Shown here in pieces: positions 1-7,868 of a DNA stretch of 64,000 bases. Source of the stretch: Clostridia bacterium (lineage in GTDB: Bacteria > Bacillota > Clostridia > Oscillospirales > CAG-272); the NCBI GenBank assembly GCA_017461365.1, contig JAFTYG010000008.1:17908-81907 (forward strand), written 5' to 3'. A program made the position numbers and the translations under genes. The stretch's first letter is position 1; each line of letters opens with the position of its first letter. The notes below the pieces were generated by a model that made no database searches, was not told the origin of the DNA, and saw only the letters and a program-made list of their open reading frames with translations.

Positions 1-1
1 T

Positions 2-2275
2 ATGGATACACCTTTTTTAACCAATCGAAAGTTATCCGATGCTCAGATCGAACGTATCGTTTCTTTAGGTACAGAGGAAGATCCCGTTCTTTATGCTATC
101 TGCGGAGACATCTCCAAGAAAGCAACCTACAGCTCGTGCGTGTTACTTGCGACTAAAGCACACATCTTTGCCTACGATTTCGTGAAGGACGAGGTATCGG
201 ACAAATATGCGTTCTCCGACGTAGAGAATATCTACAACAAGCGAATGTACGGTAACGGTATTATGCGTATCGTGCTAAAAAACGGAGAGCGGGCTGACCT
301 GTTCCGTTTTACCTTTTCTGTCGCCGCGCTTTGCGATGCCGCAGTCACATACGTTAAGGACATAAGAGACGGCGCTCCCGTTGAAGAGGCGTACGGTGTA
401 ATGGAGGCGGTATTTGAAAAGCTTCTCTCAGTATGCCCTAAGTGCGGAAGAACGCTCTCCGCCCCGGGTGCTCAGTGCATTCACTGTATGCAGAAGCGGC
501 GCATAATAAAGAAGCTCGGGGGGTATCTTAAGCCCGAAATGCCTGTTATCATAATAACCGTGATCATGACCTTGATAACTACGGCTTGCAACCTTTTGCC
601 GCCGATGCTGACGCAATCGTTGGTTGATGAGATATTGCCGAATGCAGATTACAGCGCGCTCGCAATGGTTGTCGTATTGCTTATATGTACTCACGTTGTT
701 CATTACATACTTTTCGGAATACGTAGCTATATGCTTCGCAGCTCAGGCAATAAGATAGTTGCAAGGATGCGGACGGACGTTTATGAAAAGGCGCAATATC
801 TGCCTATGCGATTTTATGATAAGACCTCCACGGGATCTGTTATAAACCGCATAAGCGGTGATACGGCTAATATTCAGAGCTTTATGCTCAGAGTAACGTA
901 TGACGTTGTGGTTCAGGCATTCAAGCTTGTTTCCCCCGTCATAGTAATGCTGTGCATAAATCCGAAGCTTACTCTGCTCTCACTTATTCCCGTACCCGTA
1001 ATAGTAATAGGTTCGAGAATATTCAGAAAGAAAATAGCGCCCTTTTACCGCCGCATATGGAGACGCTCCTCAGCCGTCACGTCTGTGCTGACCGACGGTC
1101 TGCCCGGTATAAGAGTGGTAAAGTCCTTTACAAACGAGAAGAATGCAGCGGGCAAATTTGCCTCATGTGTTGAGGATTGGAGAGAAACAGATACAAAAGC
1201 AGGCAGAATACTGAGCGCATATCCCGCAATAGTTACCTGCCTTATTCAGCTTGGCGGTATAGTCATATGGGCGCTTGGCGGAAGCATGGCTATAGAGCAG
1301 TTGCCTCTTGGAAACGAGGCATCCATAACCATAGGTGTGCTTGTATCCTTCATTTCCTACACCACAATGTTCTACGGTCCCGTTGAATTCTTTGCGAATT
1401 TTTCGGATACAGTGCAGAACGCTACCGCGTCTATGGAGAGAATTATGGATATTCTTGACGCCGAGCCCGAGCATAACTTCGGCAAGGGCAACACCGACGC
1501 GGATATGGGCGGTGTGATAGAGTTCAAGAACGTAAACTTCTCCTTTGACCGCACGAAGAAGGTGCTCAAAAATATCAATCTCCGTATAGAGCCCGGGGAT
1601 ATAGTCGGTATTGTAGGAACGACAGGCTCGGGAAAATCAACGCTTATAAATCTGCTTTTGCGCTATTACGACCATTACGAGGGTAAGATAACCATTGACG
1701 GCGTGGATATACGCAAGATAGATATGGAATATTACCGCTCGAGCATCGGATACGTTCAGCAGGAGCCGCAGATGTTCCACGATACGATCTATAATAACAT
1801 TTGCTACGGTAACGGAGAGTTTTCTGTCGATGAGGTAATAAACGCCGCCGACGTTGCAAACGCGCATGAATTTATCGTGCGTCAGCCCGACGGATACGAT
1901 TCTGTACTCGGAGAGAGGGGCGTTGGACTTTCGGGAGGCGAGCGGCAGAGAATATCTATCGCCCGCGCCGTACTCCGAAATCCCAAAATGCTTGTGTTCG
2001 ACGAGGCGACGGCAGCCGTTGACTCCGAGACAGAGCATCTCATTCAGGAGGCTATTGAAAATCTCATAAGCGGACGTACGACTATTATGATAGCGCACCG
2101 CCTATCAACGCTTGCCAAGGCTAATAAGATAGTGGTAGTGGATAACGGCGAAATAATAGAGTGCGGAACTCCCGAGGAGCTTATGGCGATGAAGGGAAAA
2201 TACTACAAGCTCGTCCAGATACAGTCGATGGCAGATAAGGTAAACGAGTCCAAGCGCGCTGAAAATTTTGAATGA
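2..2275 (+). CDS. ABC exporter (fused permease-ATPase) with N-terminal PH-like domain and zinc ribbon
   Basis: Half-size ABC exporter with membrane and ATPase domains in one chain. The N-terminal ~130 residues are soluble and look like a bacterial PH-type fold (my inference). They are followed by a four-cysteine zinc-ribbon pattern (Cys145, 148, 159, 162). A six-helix type-1 exporter membrane domain runs from about residue 175 to 470. The ATPase has Walker A TGSGKST near 540, signature LSGGERQR near 642 and Walker B MLVFDEAT near 663. The stop is followed at once by a GAGGTGGAG ribosome site for a DUF1854 gene, so the two form an operon. DUF1854 proteins are known companions of such exporters, including a type annotated near cyanophycin genes; no cyanophycin gene is visible here. 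The ATG lies at the window edge, so a start further upstream cannot be excluded. The substrate is unknown. Confidence 0.85.
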   Translation: MDTPFLTNRKLSDAQIERIVSLGTEEDPVLYAICGDISKKATYSSCVLLATKAHIFAYDFVKDEVSDKYAFSDVENIYNKRMYGNGIMRIVLKNGERADLFRFTFSVAALCDAAVTYVKDIRDGAPVEEAYGVMEAVFEKLLSVCPKCGRTLSAPGAQCIHCMQKRRIIKKLGGYLKPEMPVIIITVIMTLITTACNLLPPMLTQSLVDEILPNADYSALAMVVVLLICTHVVHYILFGIRSYMLRSSGNKIVARMRTDVYEKAQYLPMRFYDKTSTGSVINRISGDTANIQSFMLRVTYDVVVQAFKLVSPVIVMLCINPKLTLLSLIPVPVIVIGSRIFRKKIAPFYRRIWRRSSAVTSVLTDGLPGIRVVKSFTNEKNAAGKFASCVEDWRETDTKAGRILSAYPAIVTCLIQLGGIVIWALGGSMAIEQLPLGNEASITIGVLVSFISYTTMFYGPVEFFANFSDTVQNATASMERIMDILDAEPEHNFGKGNTDADMGGVIEFKNVNFSFDRTKKVLKNINLRIEPGDIVGIVGTTGSGKSTLINLLLRYYDHYEGKITIDGVDIRKIDMEYYRSSIGYVQQEPQMFHDTIYNNICYGNGEFSVDEVINAADVANAHEFIVRQPDGYDSVLGERGVGLSGGERQRISIARAVLRNPKMLVFDEATAAVDSETEHLIQEAIENLISGRTTIMIAHRLSTLAKANKIVVVDNGEIIECGTPEELMAMKGKYYKLVQIQSMADKVNESKRAENFE

Positions 2276-2284
2276 GGTGGAGCT

Positions 2285-2776
2285 ATGAGAAGGATATACG
2301 TTGATAAATACACGGGAAAGATCGAAAAGACAGACTTGTATCTTGTAAAGCTTACGACAAAGGACGGTACGGTCTATGAAGATCTCGAGCCCCGTATGCT
2401 TTTCCCCTACACCAACCACACGATGTACATTACACTCCTTGACTCCGACGAGCGTGAGCTCGGATTTGTGCGTGACCTTGATGAGCTTGACAAGGACTCA
2501 AGGCGCGCCATAGAGGAGTGCTTCAAGGAATACTATATGATACCCAAGATAACGAAGGTTATCGAATGCGAGGATAAATTCGGTACGCTGAAATGGAAGG
2601 TCGATACAGACAGAGGCGAGGTGACCTTCTCGATAAAGAACCGCCACAGCGACATAAAGCGTCTTTACGGCACACCGAGAGTTATTATCAGAGACTCAAA
2701 CGATAACCGTTATGAGATTCCCGATATAAACAAAATGGACGCGCGCAGTAACAGATTGCTCTTTTCCTACCTATAA
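2285..2776 (+). CDS. DUF1854 family protein, partner of the ABC exporter
   Basis: A 163-residue soluble protein without signal peptide or membrane segment. The run of charged beta-strand-like segments and the motif PRMLFPYTN near residue 37 fit DUF1854. That family of unknown function is usually encoded beside a fused ABC exporter with an N-terminal extension, exactly as here. It starts 9 bases after the exporter stop and shares its ribosome site region, so co-translation is likely. A role as cytosolic subunit or regulator of the exporter is an inference. A strong bidirectional hairpin closes the operon. Confidence 0.8.
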   Translation: MRRIYVDKYTGKIEKTDLYLVKLTTKDGTVYEDLEPRMLFPYTNHTMYITLLDSDERELGFVRDLDELDKDSRRAIEECFKEYYMIPKITKVIECEDKFGTLKWKVDTDRGEVTFSIKNRHSDIKRLYGTPRVIIRDSNDNRYEIPDINKMDARSNRLLFSYL

Positions 2777-2824
2777 TAAATATCGGTCGGCTTACGCATT
2801 TTTGCGGAAGCCGACCGATATTTA
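2777..2824. terminator. Bidirectional terminator between DUF1854 gene and ptsH
   Basis: A perfect 17-base-pair inverted repeat (arms 2777-2793 and 2808-2824) with a 14-base loop lies between two convergent genes. The arm ends are A/T-rich on both sides, so it can serve transcription from either strand. Confidence 0.85.
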
Positions 2825-2826
2825 CT

Positions 2827-3075
2827 TTAAAGATTTTTTTCAAAAAATTTTTTGAGCTCGGATATATCCTTGCCGCTCTGCGCGCTGACCTTTACAGTGT
2901 CGCCCTTTTTTATACCCATTCCCATAAGCGCTAAGAGCTTTTTGAGGCTGGCGGTCTTTCCGTTACATTCGATATTTACGTCAAAATCGTAGGTCTGCGC
3001 CTGCTTTACGATAAGCCCCGCAGGTCGCGCGTGTACTCCGTTTTCGTCTTTGATTGTGTATTCGAATTCGTTCAT
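2827..3075 (-). CDS. ptsH: Phosphocarrier protein HPr of the PTS (Lys at the regulatory Ser46 position)
   Basis: An 82-residue HPr. The active-site histidine is in GVHARPAG (His15), where enzyme I transfers phosphate. Aligned without gaps to the Bacillus protein (from memory), position 46 falls in SLKKLLALMG and is Lys. The usual sequence there is NLKSIMGVMS, with Ser46 phosphorylated by HPr kinase. It should therefore work in phosphotransfer but not in Ser46-P/CcpA catabolite repression; that functional conclusion is inference. The start overlaps the stop of the upstream enzyme I gene by four bases (ATGA), so the gene order is ptsI-ptsH, the reverse of the common order. No sugar-specific EII gene lies in the window. 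Confidence 0.93.
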   Translation of the reverse strand: MNEFEYTIKDENGVHARPAGLIVKQAQTYDFDVNIECNGKTASLKKLLALMGMGIKKGDTVKVSAQSGKDISELKKFFEKNL

Positions 3076-4721
3076 TTTCTTTTTCCTTTCTTTTTACTGA
3101 GGTCGGTCTTTCTTATCTTATCTCTCAGGGGAAGTATATACGACGGAGAGACCGACAGCTCGTCTATTCCCATTTCAAGAAATTTTTCGGTAAGCTCGAT
3201 GTCTGCACCGAGCTCGCCGCATATGCCCACCCATTTGCCGTGGCTGTGGGCATTGTCGACAGTAAATTTTATCAGACGCATCACTGCCTCGTGGTGCGGA
3301 ATGAAGAATTCGTCAAGCCGTCTGTTCTGTCTGTCGAGCGCTAAAGTGTACTGCGTCAGATCGTTCGTGCCTATGCTGAAAAAATCAACGTAGGGCGCAA
3401 GTCTATCGCTGATAAGCGCCGCCGCGGGCGTTTCTATCATAATTCCAAACTCGGTGTCCTCGGAGTAGGGAATATCCTTTTCCTTCAGCTCGGATTTTGC
3501 TCTGTCGATCATTTCCTTTACCCGAAAAAGCTCGTCCTCCGAGCAGATCATGGGGCACATTACGGCGAGCCTTCCGTAGACCGATGCGCGGAGCAGAGCG
3601 CGGAGCTGAGGCAGAAAGATCTCAGGTCTTGTAAGACAGATGCGGATGGCTCTTAGTCCCAAGGCGGGATTTTCCTCCTTTTCAAGCCCGAAATAGCCTA
3701 CCTGCTTGTCAGCGCCTATGTCGAGAGTTCGGATTATCACCTTTTTGTCCTTCATTTTTTCGAGCACCGTGCGATAGACCTCAAACTGCTCCTCCTCACA
3801 GGGAAAATCACTTCGGTCGAGGTAGAGAAACTCACTGCGGAAAAGCCCTATTCCGCCCGCGTCGTTGGAGAGCACTGCGGGAAGCTCACAAAGGCTCTGA
3901 ATGTTTGCGAAAAGCTCTATCCGCCTGCCGTCGAGCGTGATATTTTCAAGCCCCTTGTATTCTTCAAGAAGCGCGCGATGCTTTCTTTCCTCGTTGAGCC
4001 TCTCGGTCATTATCCGCTCTGTCTCCTCATCGGGTGAGATGTACACCTTTCCCGAAAACCCGTCCACGATAGCCTCCGCGCCGTCGGTGAGCGTCAGCAG
4101 ATCCTCGCCCACGTCGAGGACGGCGGGGATACCCATGCTTTTCGAAAGTATGGCTGTGTGTGAGCTTGCCGAGCCCTTGGCGGTGACGAACGCGGCTATT
4201 CTGTCACGGTCGAGCTGCATAGCCTCGCTCGGCGTCAGGTCGTCCGCGCAGACAATGTTGCCCTCGGCTGTAGATATTTCCTCGGCTGTCTTTCCCGAAA
4301 GTATTGTCACAAGACGGTTGGAAATATCCCGAATATCCGCTCCACGCGCCTGCATATACGGATCGTCCATTGCTTCAAAGCCCTCGGAAAATATCTTTGA
4401 CACGCGCCCTACCGCATATTCCGCATTTACCTTTTCCTCGGTTATTGCGCGTTTTATTTCAGCGTTGTAGTCCTCGTCCTCAAGCATCATGCCGTGTATC
4501 TCGAATATAGCCGCGCTTTCCTCGTCGATCTTGCAGAGCGCCGTTTCGTATAGCATTTTCAGCTCGCTTGCGGCTACCGTGCGGGCATCCTCAAAGCGCG
4601 CAAGCTCCGCCGCCGTATCGGTAACGCTTTTTTTGCTTATCTCCTCGGCGGAGCGGTGAAAAAAGGAGAGCCTGCCGATGGCGATACCGCCGAAAACTCC
4701 TTTTCCGCTTAGTGTGATCAT
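3072..4721 (-). CDS. ptsI: PTS enzyme I (phosphoenolpyruvate-protein phosphotransferase)
   Basis: A 549-residue cytosolic enzyme that autophosphorylates from phosphoenolpyruvate and passes phosphate to HPr. It begins with GKGVFGGIAIG, typical of the family. The phosphohistidine motif GSASSHTAI is centred on His188. The C-terminal PEP-binding barrel shows LFRSEFL, the TLDIGADK segment and the catalytic-cysteine motif WVGICGELG near the end. Length is close to the usual ~570. It is translationally coupled to ptsH through an ATGA overlap. The coding strand has a purine-rich ribosome site about ten bases before the ATG. Confidence 0.95.
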   Translation of the reverse strand: MITLSGKGVFGGIAIGRLSFFHRSAEEISKKSVTDTAAELARFEDARTVAASELKMLYETALCKIDEESAAIFEIHGMMLEDEDYNAEIKRAITEEKVNAEYAVGRVSKIFSEGFEAMDDPYMQARGADIRDISNRLVTILSGKTAEEISTAEGNIVCADDLTPSEAMQLDRDRIAAFVTAKGSASSHTAILSKSMGIPAVLDVGEDLLTLTDGAEAIVDGFSGKVYISPDEETERIMTERLNEERKHRALLEEYKGLENITLDGRRIELFANIQSLCELPAVLSNDAGGIGLFRSEFLYLDRSDFPCEEEQFEVYRTVLEKMKDKKVIIRTLDIGADKQVGYFGLEKEENPALGLRAIRICLTRPEIFLPQLRALLRASVYGRLAVMCPMICSEDELFRVKEMIDRAKSELKEKDIPYSEDTEFGIMIETPAAALISDRLAPYVDFFSIGTNDLTQYTLALDRQNRRLDEFFIPHHEAVMRLIKFTVDNAHSHGKWVGICGELGADIELTEKFLEMGIDELSVSPSYILPLRDKIRKTDLSKKKGKRK

Positions 4722-4901
4722 ATTTTTATCTTTCCCCCTCTGCTGTTGTTGACTTTGCGTAGATTGCTTTTGTTTCGTTTTCAGTTAGTATTTACACTTT
4801 TTCTGTGTTTTAACGGACAAATTAAAAATATAATAATACAGCAGGAAAGCTTATGATATAAAATGCACAAAAAGTCGGGAAAAATTTGTAACATTTGCGA
4901 A

Positions 4902-4930
4902 TTGCTTTTTGTCGGAATAAGTGATATAAT
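4902..4930 (+). promoter_or_regulatory. Sigma-A promoter for the small membrane protein gene
   Basis: TTGCTT at 4902-4907 and TATAAT at 4925-4930 with a 17-base spacer. Just downstream, CAATCG (4936-4941) and CGATTG (4949-4954) can form a small hairpin in the 5' untranslated region. Confidence 0.7.
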
Positions 4931-4981
4931 AGTCTCAATCGTTAACAGCGATTGAATAATTTTTTAAAGAGGTTTTAAATT

Positions 4982-5518
4982 ATGGAAAACAATGAAGTTC
5001 AGACAAACGTTGTGAACGACGGTTGCATTGCTAAGTCGCAGTTCAGCGTCGGTGGTCTTATCTGGGGCAGAATAATAGCTCCGATAATTGCGGGAATTTT
5101 CTTGGGAATTCTGTTCGGTCTTTTGACAGGCTTGTGCGTGATCATTCCCGGAGTTAATTTGGTGTTGGTTCCCATAATGGCTGTGGTAGATGTTGTTGTC
5201 GGTCTTGCTTACGGTATTTCTTGCCTTATCGACCTCATCTCTTTCTGCTGCTGCCACGTTAAGCTCACAGACAAGGGACTTGAGGGAAGAGCTGATTACT
5301 TCAAGGGCTTTGACCTTAGCTTCGATCAGATAGCAAATCTTGAGATCAACAACAAGCGTCTTGTTATCAATACCAACATCCCCAAGAACAGCAGCGGTAA
5401 GAAGATGAAGAAGTACGCTCTTACCAACATAAAGAACCGCGACGAGTTCTATGCCGCATACACCGAGCAGGCAAGAAAGATAGCTGTTGAAAAGACTGCT
5501 GAGACCGTTTCCGAATAA
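4982..5518 (+). CDS. Small membrane protein with C-terminal PH-like domain, function unknown
   Basis: A 178-residue protein. Residues 1-30 are soluble. Two hydrophobic spans follow, roughly residues 32-58 and 60-88, the second ending in the cysteine cluster FCCC. A soluble C-terminal half has strand-rich sequence (VKLTDKGLEG, FDLSFDQIANLEI) resembling a bacterial PH domain. It ends with a charged helix. No enzyme motif is visible. The gene stands alone, with its own consensus promoter and a terminator directly behind it. The PH-like call is inference from pattern only. Confidence 0.6.
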   Translation: MENNEVQTNVVNDGCIAKSQFSVGGLIWGRIIAPIIAGIFLGILFGLLTGLCVIIPGVNLVLVPIMAVVDVVVGLAYGISCLIDLISFCCCHVKLTDKGLEGRADYFKGFDLSFDQIANLEINNKRLVINTNIPKNSSGKKMKKYALTNIKNRDEFYAAYTEQARKIAVEKTAETVSE

Positions 5519-5541
5519 TTTATAATTCAGAACATAAAAAC

Positions 5542-5582
5542 AAAAGGAATTGACTCATTTAAACCGAGTCAGTTCCTTTTTT
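5542..5582. terminator. Bidirectional terminator
   Basis: Arms 5542-5556 and 5566-5580 pair over 15 positions with one G-T wobble and a 9-base loop. T-rich ends lie on both strands, between convergent genes. Confidence 0.85.
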
Positions 5583-5593
5583 GTATTCTATTT

Positions 5594-6442
5594 TCAATTC
5601 TTATTCCTATACTCATTCGGGGAGGTGCCGACGTGCTTTTTAAACAGCTTACTGAAAAAATGCGCGTCGGGATAACCTACAAGAATACCTACCTGCTTGA
5701 CGCTCATATCGGTGCTTGTCAACAGCTCGCAGGCGTTGCGCATCCTCAGCTCGGTGATATAAGCCGTCGGCGGCATCCCCATATATCTGTTAAAGAGTGC
5801 TATGTAGCGCGAATTGCTCAGATTTTCCATCGCCGCAAGCTCGGGCACCGACAGCTTTCGGTCGTACGCGGAATGAATGTAACGCAGAGAAGTCTCCAAG
5901 GGTATTTTTTCAGCGCGCCTTACGATGCACTCCGCCGCCTCGAGAATTATATCCTGCATACAAACCGACGCCCGACGCTCAAGCAAGGGGGAGCGTCGCT
6001 CGAATAACTCGAACATTCTTTTGAATTTTCCCGATATGCGTCCGCCGTCCTCCGCAGTGCCGAAATAGGGCAGAGGATAAAGCCCGCAATCCGAAAGAAG
6101 CCTCTCGGCGTAAGAGCCAGTAAAGTGCGCCCAAAGGTAATCCAAGGGCTCGCCGCCCGAATAGGTGTAGGTGTAATGCGTGTGCGGCGGAATGAGAAAT
6201 ATGCTCCCCGATACCGCGGCGGCATTCCTGCCGCCAACCGTCACTCTCATTTTGCCCCTGACCATGTAAAGAAGATAATAGTCGTTGCGCCCCGATGGGT
6301 TGTCGGTGGTAAAGGGAAAGATGGTGGCAAAGTTTCCCGTACAGTTTACTGCTATCGGATATTCGTCCGATGCGATGCTGTGCCCGTTTATGCCTTGACC
6401 GTCCGATCTTTTCAATACGGAATGATATGATACAGAACTCAT
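5594..6442 (-). CDS. AraC-family transcriptional regulator
   Basis: A 282-residue one-component regulator. The N-terminal ~160 residues form a cupin-like sugar-sensing domain (SIFLIPPHTHYTYTYSG, LDYLWAHFTG). The C-terminal ~100 residues carry two helix-turn-helix motifs ending in DAHFFSKLFKKHVGTSPNEYR, the AraC signature. I place the start at 6442, eleven codons inside the longest frame, because GGGAGG sits a few bases upstream there. The gene is divergent from the oxidoreductase/kinase pair. The family usually controls neighbouring sugar genes, so those are the likely targets (inference). Confidence 0.88.
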   Translation of the reverse strand: MSSVSYHSVLKRSDGQGINGHSIASDEYPIAVNCTGNFATIFPFTTDNPSGRNDYYLLYMVRGKMRVTVGGRNAAAVSGSIFLIPPHTHYTYTYSGGEPLDYLWAHFTGSYAERLLSDCGLYPLPYFGTAEDGGRISGKFKRMFELFERRSPLLERRASVCMQDIILEAAECIVRRAEKIPLETSLRYIHSAYDRKLSVPELAAMENLSNSRYIALFNRYMGMPPTAYITELRMRNACELLTSTDMSVKQVGILVGYPDAHFFSKLFKKHVGTSPNEYRNKN

Positions 6443-6493
6443 AACGCCTCCCGAAAACAGTAAAAAAATACACAATTAAAATAAAATAGTCGA

Positions 6494-6522
6494 TTGACAA
6501 ATCCTTGATATTATTATATTAT
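6494..6522 (+). promoter_or_regulatory. Sigma-A promoter for oxidoreductase-kinase operon
   Basis: TTGACA at 6494-6499 and TATTAT at 6517-6522, spacer 17. It lies in the short region shared with the divergent AraC gene, where the regulator would be expected to bind. Confidence 0.75.
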
Positions 6523-6587
6523 ATAATTAACAAGCTGTCAAGAGCTTTTTTGCCCGACAGTTAAAAAATACATTTACGGAGGCAAAA

Positions 6588-7868
6588 ATGAAAAAAGTAT
6601 TGCTAATAGGCGCGGGAAGCAGAGGAACTACCTATTCGCGGATAGCGAAGTCTATGGGCGAGGAACTTTGCGTGGTGGCGGTTGCCGAGCCTATCGACGA
6701 AAGAAGAAATTATATAAAGAATATGTATTCTGTTCCCGAGGATATGTGTCATACCTCTTGGGAGGAGCTGTTGGCAAGACCTAAATTTGCCGATCTCTGT
6801 ATTATCGCAACTATGGACAGACAGCACTACGCTCCCGCAATGGCGGCAATAGAAAAGGGCTACGACATTCTTCTTGAAAAGCCTATGTCGGCAACTCCCG
6901 AGGAATGCTGTGAGATAGAGAGAGCGGCAAAAAAGGCGGGTGCTTTTGTGCTTGTTTGCCACGTCCTTCGCTTTACACCGTTCTTCAACGCTCTTAAAAA
7001 GGTTATTGACGACGGCGCGGTAGGAGACGTAGTTCACATTCAGCACGCCGAGTGTGTTGGCAATATTCATCAGAGCCACAGCTTTGTAAGAGGAAATTGG
7101 CGCAACAGCGAGGAGAGCTCCTGCATGATACTGCAAAAGTCCTGCCACGATATGGATATTCTTGCATATCTTGTAGGAAAGAAATGTAAGAGAGTGTCGA
7201 GCTTCGGTTCGCTTACCTATTTCAAGCCCGAAAATGCGCCCGACGGCGCGCCCGAGCGTTGCTCCGACGGATGCCCCCACGCCGATACCTGCTGCTATAA
7301 CGCTGAACGCGTGTACCTCGGCTATAACAAGCATGGCTCGACCTTTGTAAACGCTGTTATGGAAAAGAACGAAAGAGTCACAGATGAGGAGATCATAGAA
7401 AAGCTCAAGACCTCGCCCTACGGAAGATGCGTGTTCTATTGTGACAACGACGTCGTTGACCATCAGGCGGTCAACCTTGAATTTGAGGGAGGCGTAACGG
7501 CAAGCTTTACTATGTGCGCGTTCAATAAGGGCGGAAGATATATCCGTATCATGGGTACAGGCGGAGAGATACAAGCGGATATGGGCAACGACTTCTTTAC
7601 CTTGTACGATTTCGCAACGCGAAAGTCGGAACAGATAAAAATATCCGATGCGCTGACAAACGATACCATTGACGGCGGACACGGAGGCGGAGACAGCGGA
7701 ATAATAAGGGCTATAGCCGAGAGATACCGTGGAGGAGACGTTGGGCTGTGCTCCTTGGAGGAGACCTGCCGCAACCACCTTATCGCATTTGCCGCCGAGG
7801 AGTCACGACTTACAGGTAAGGTCGTGGATATGGATGAATACGAAAAAAAGCTTGGGGGGCTTATATAA
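6588..7868 (+). CDS. Gfo/Idh/MocA family NAD(P)-dependent oxidoreductase
   Basis: A 426-residue cytosolic oxidoreductase. The N-terminal Rossmann motif is GAGSRGTTY (residues 8-16), and the family signature EKPMS lies near residue 100. The C-terminal Gfo/Idh domain carries the typical substrate-side segment beginning HDMDILAYL. A cysteine-rich loop (CSDGCPHADTCCY, near residue 225) is unusual and could bind a metal. The dinucleotide-dependent oxidation or reduction of a sugar or cyclitol is known for the family; the substrate here is unknown. It overlaps the kinase gene by one base (TAATG), and both follow a promoter divergent from an AraC regulator. Confidence 0.88.
   Translation: MKKVLLIGAGSRGTTYSRIAKSMGEELCVVAVAEPIDERRNYIKNMYSVPEDMCHTSWEELLARPKFADLCIIATMDRQHYAPAMAAIEKGYDILLEKPMSATPEECCEIERAAKKAGAFVLVCHVLRFTPFFNALKKVIDDGAVGDVVHIQHAECVGNIHQSHSFVRGNWRNSEESSCMILQKSCHDMDILAYLVGKKCKRVSSFGSLTYFKPENAPDGAPERCSDGCPHADTCCYNAERVYLGYNKHGSTFVNAVMEKNERVTDEEIIEKLKTSPYGRCVFYCDNDVVDHQAVNLEFEGGVTASFTMCAFNKGGRYIRIMGTGGEIQADMGNDFFTLYDFATRKSEQIKISDALTNDTIDGGHGGGDSGIIRAIAERYRGGDVGLCSLEETCRNHLIAFAAEESRLTGKVVDMDEYEKKLGGLI

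Noticed and set aside
6603-7778. A 391-codon frame antisense to the Gfo/Idh gene
   Set aside because: No domain or start signal; the plus-strand oxidoreductase has clear motifs.
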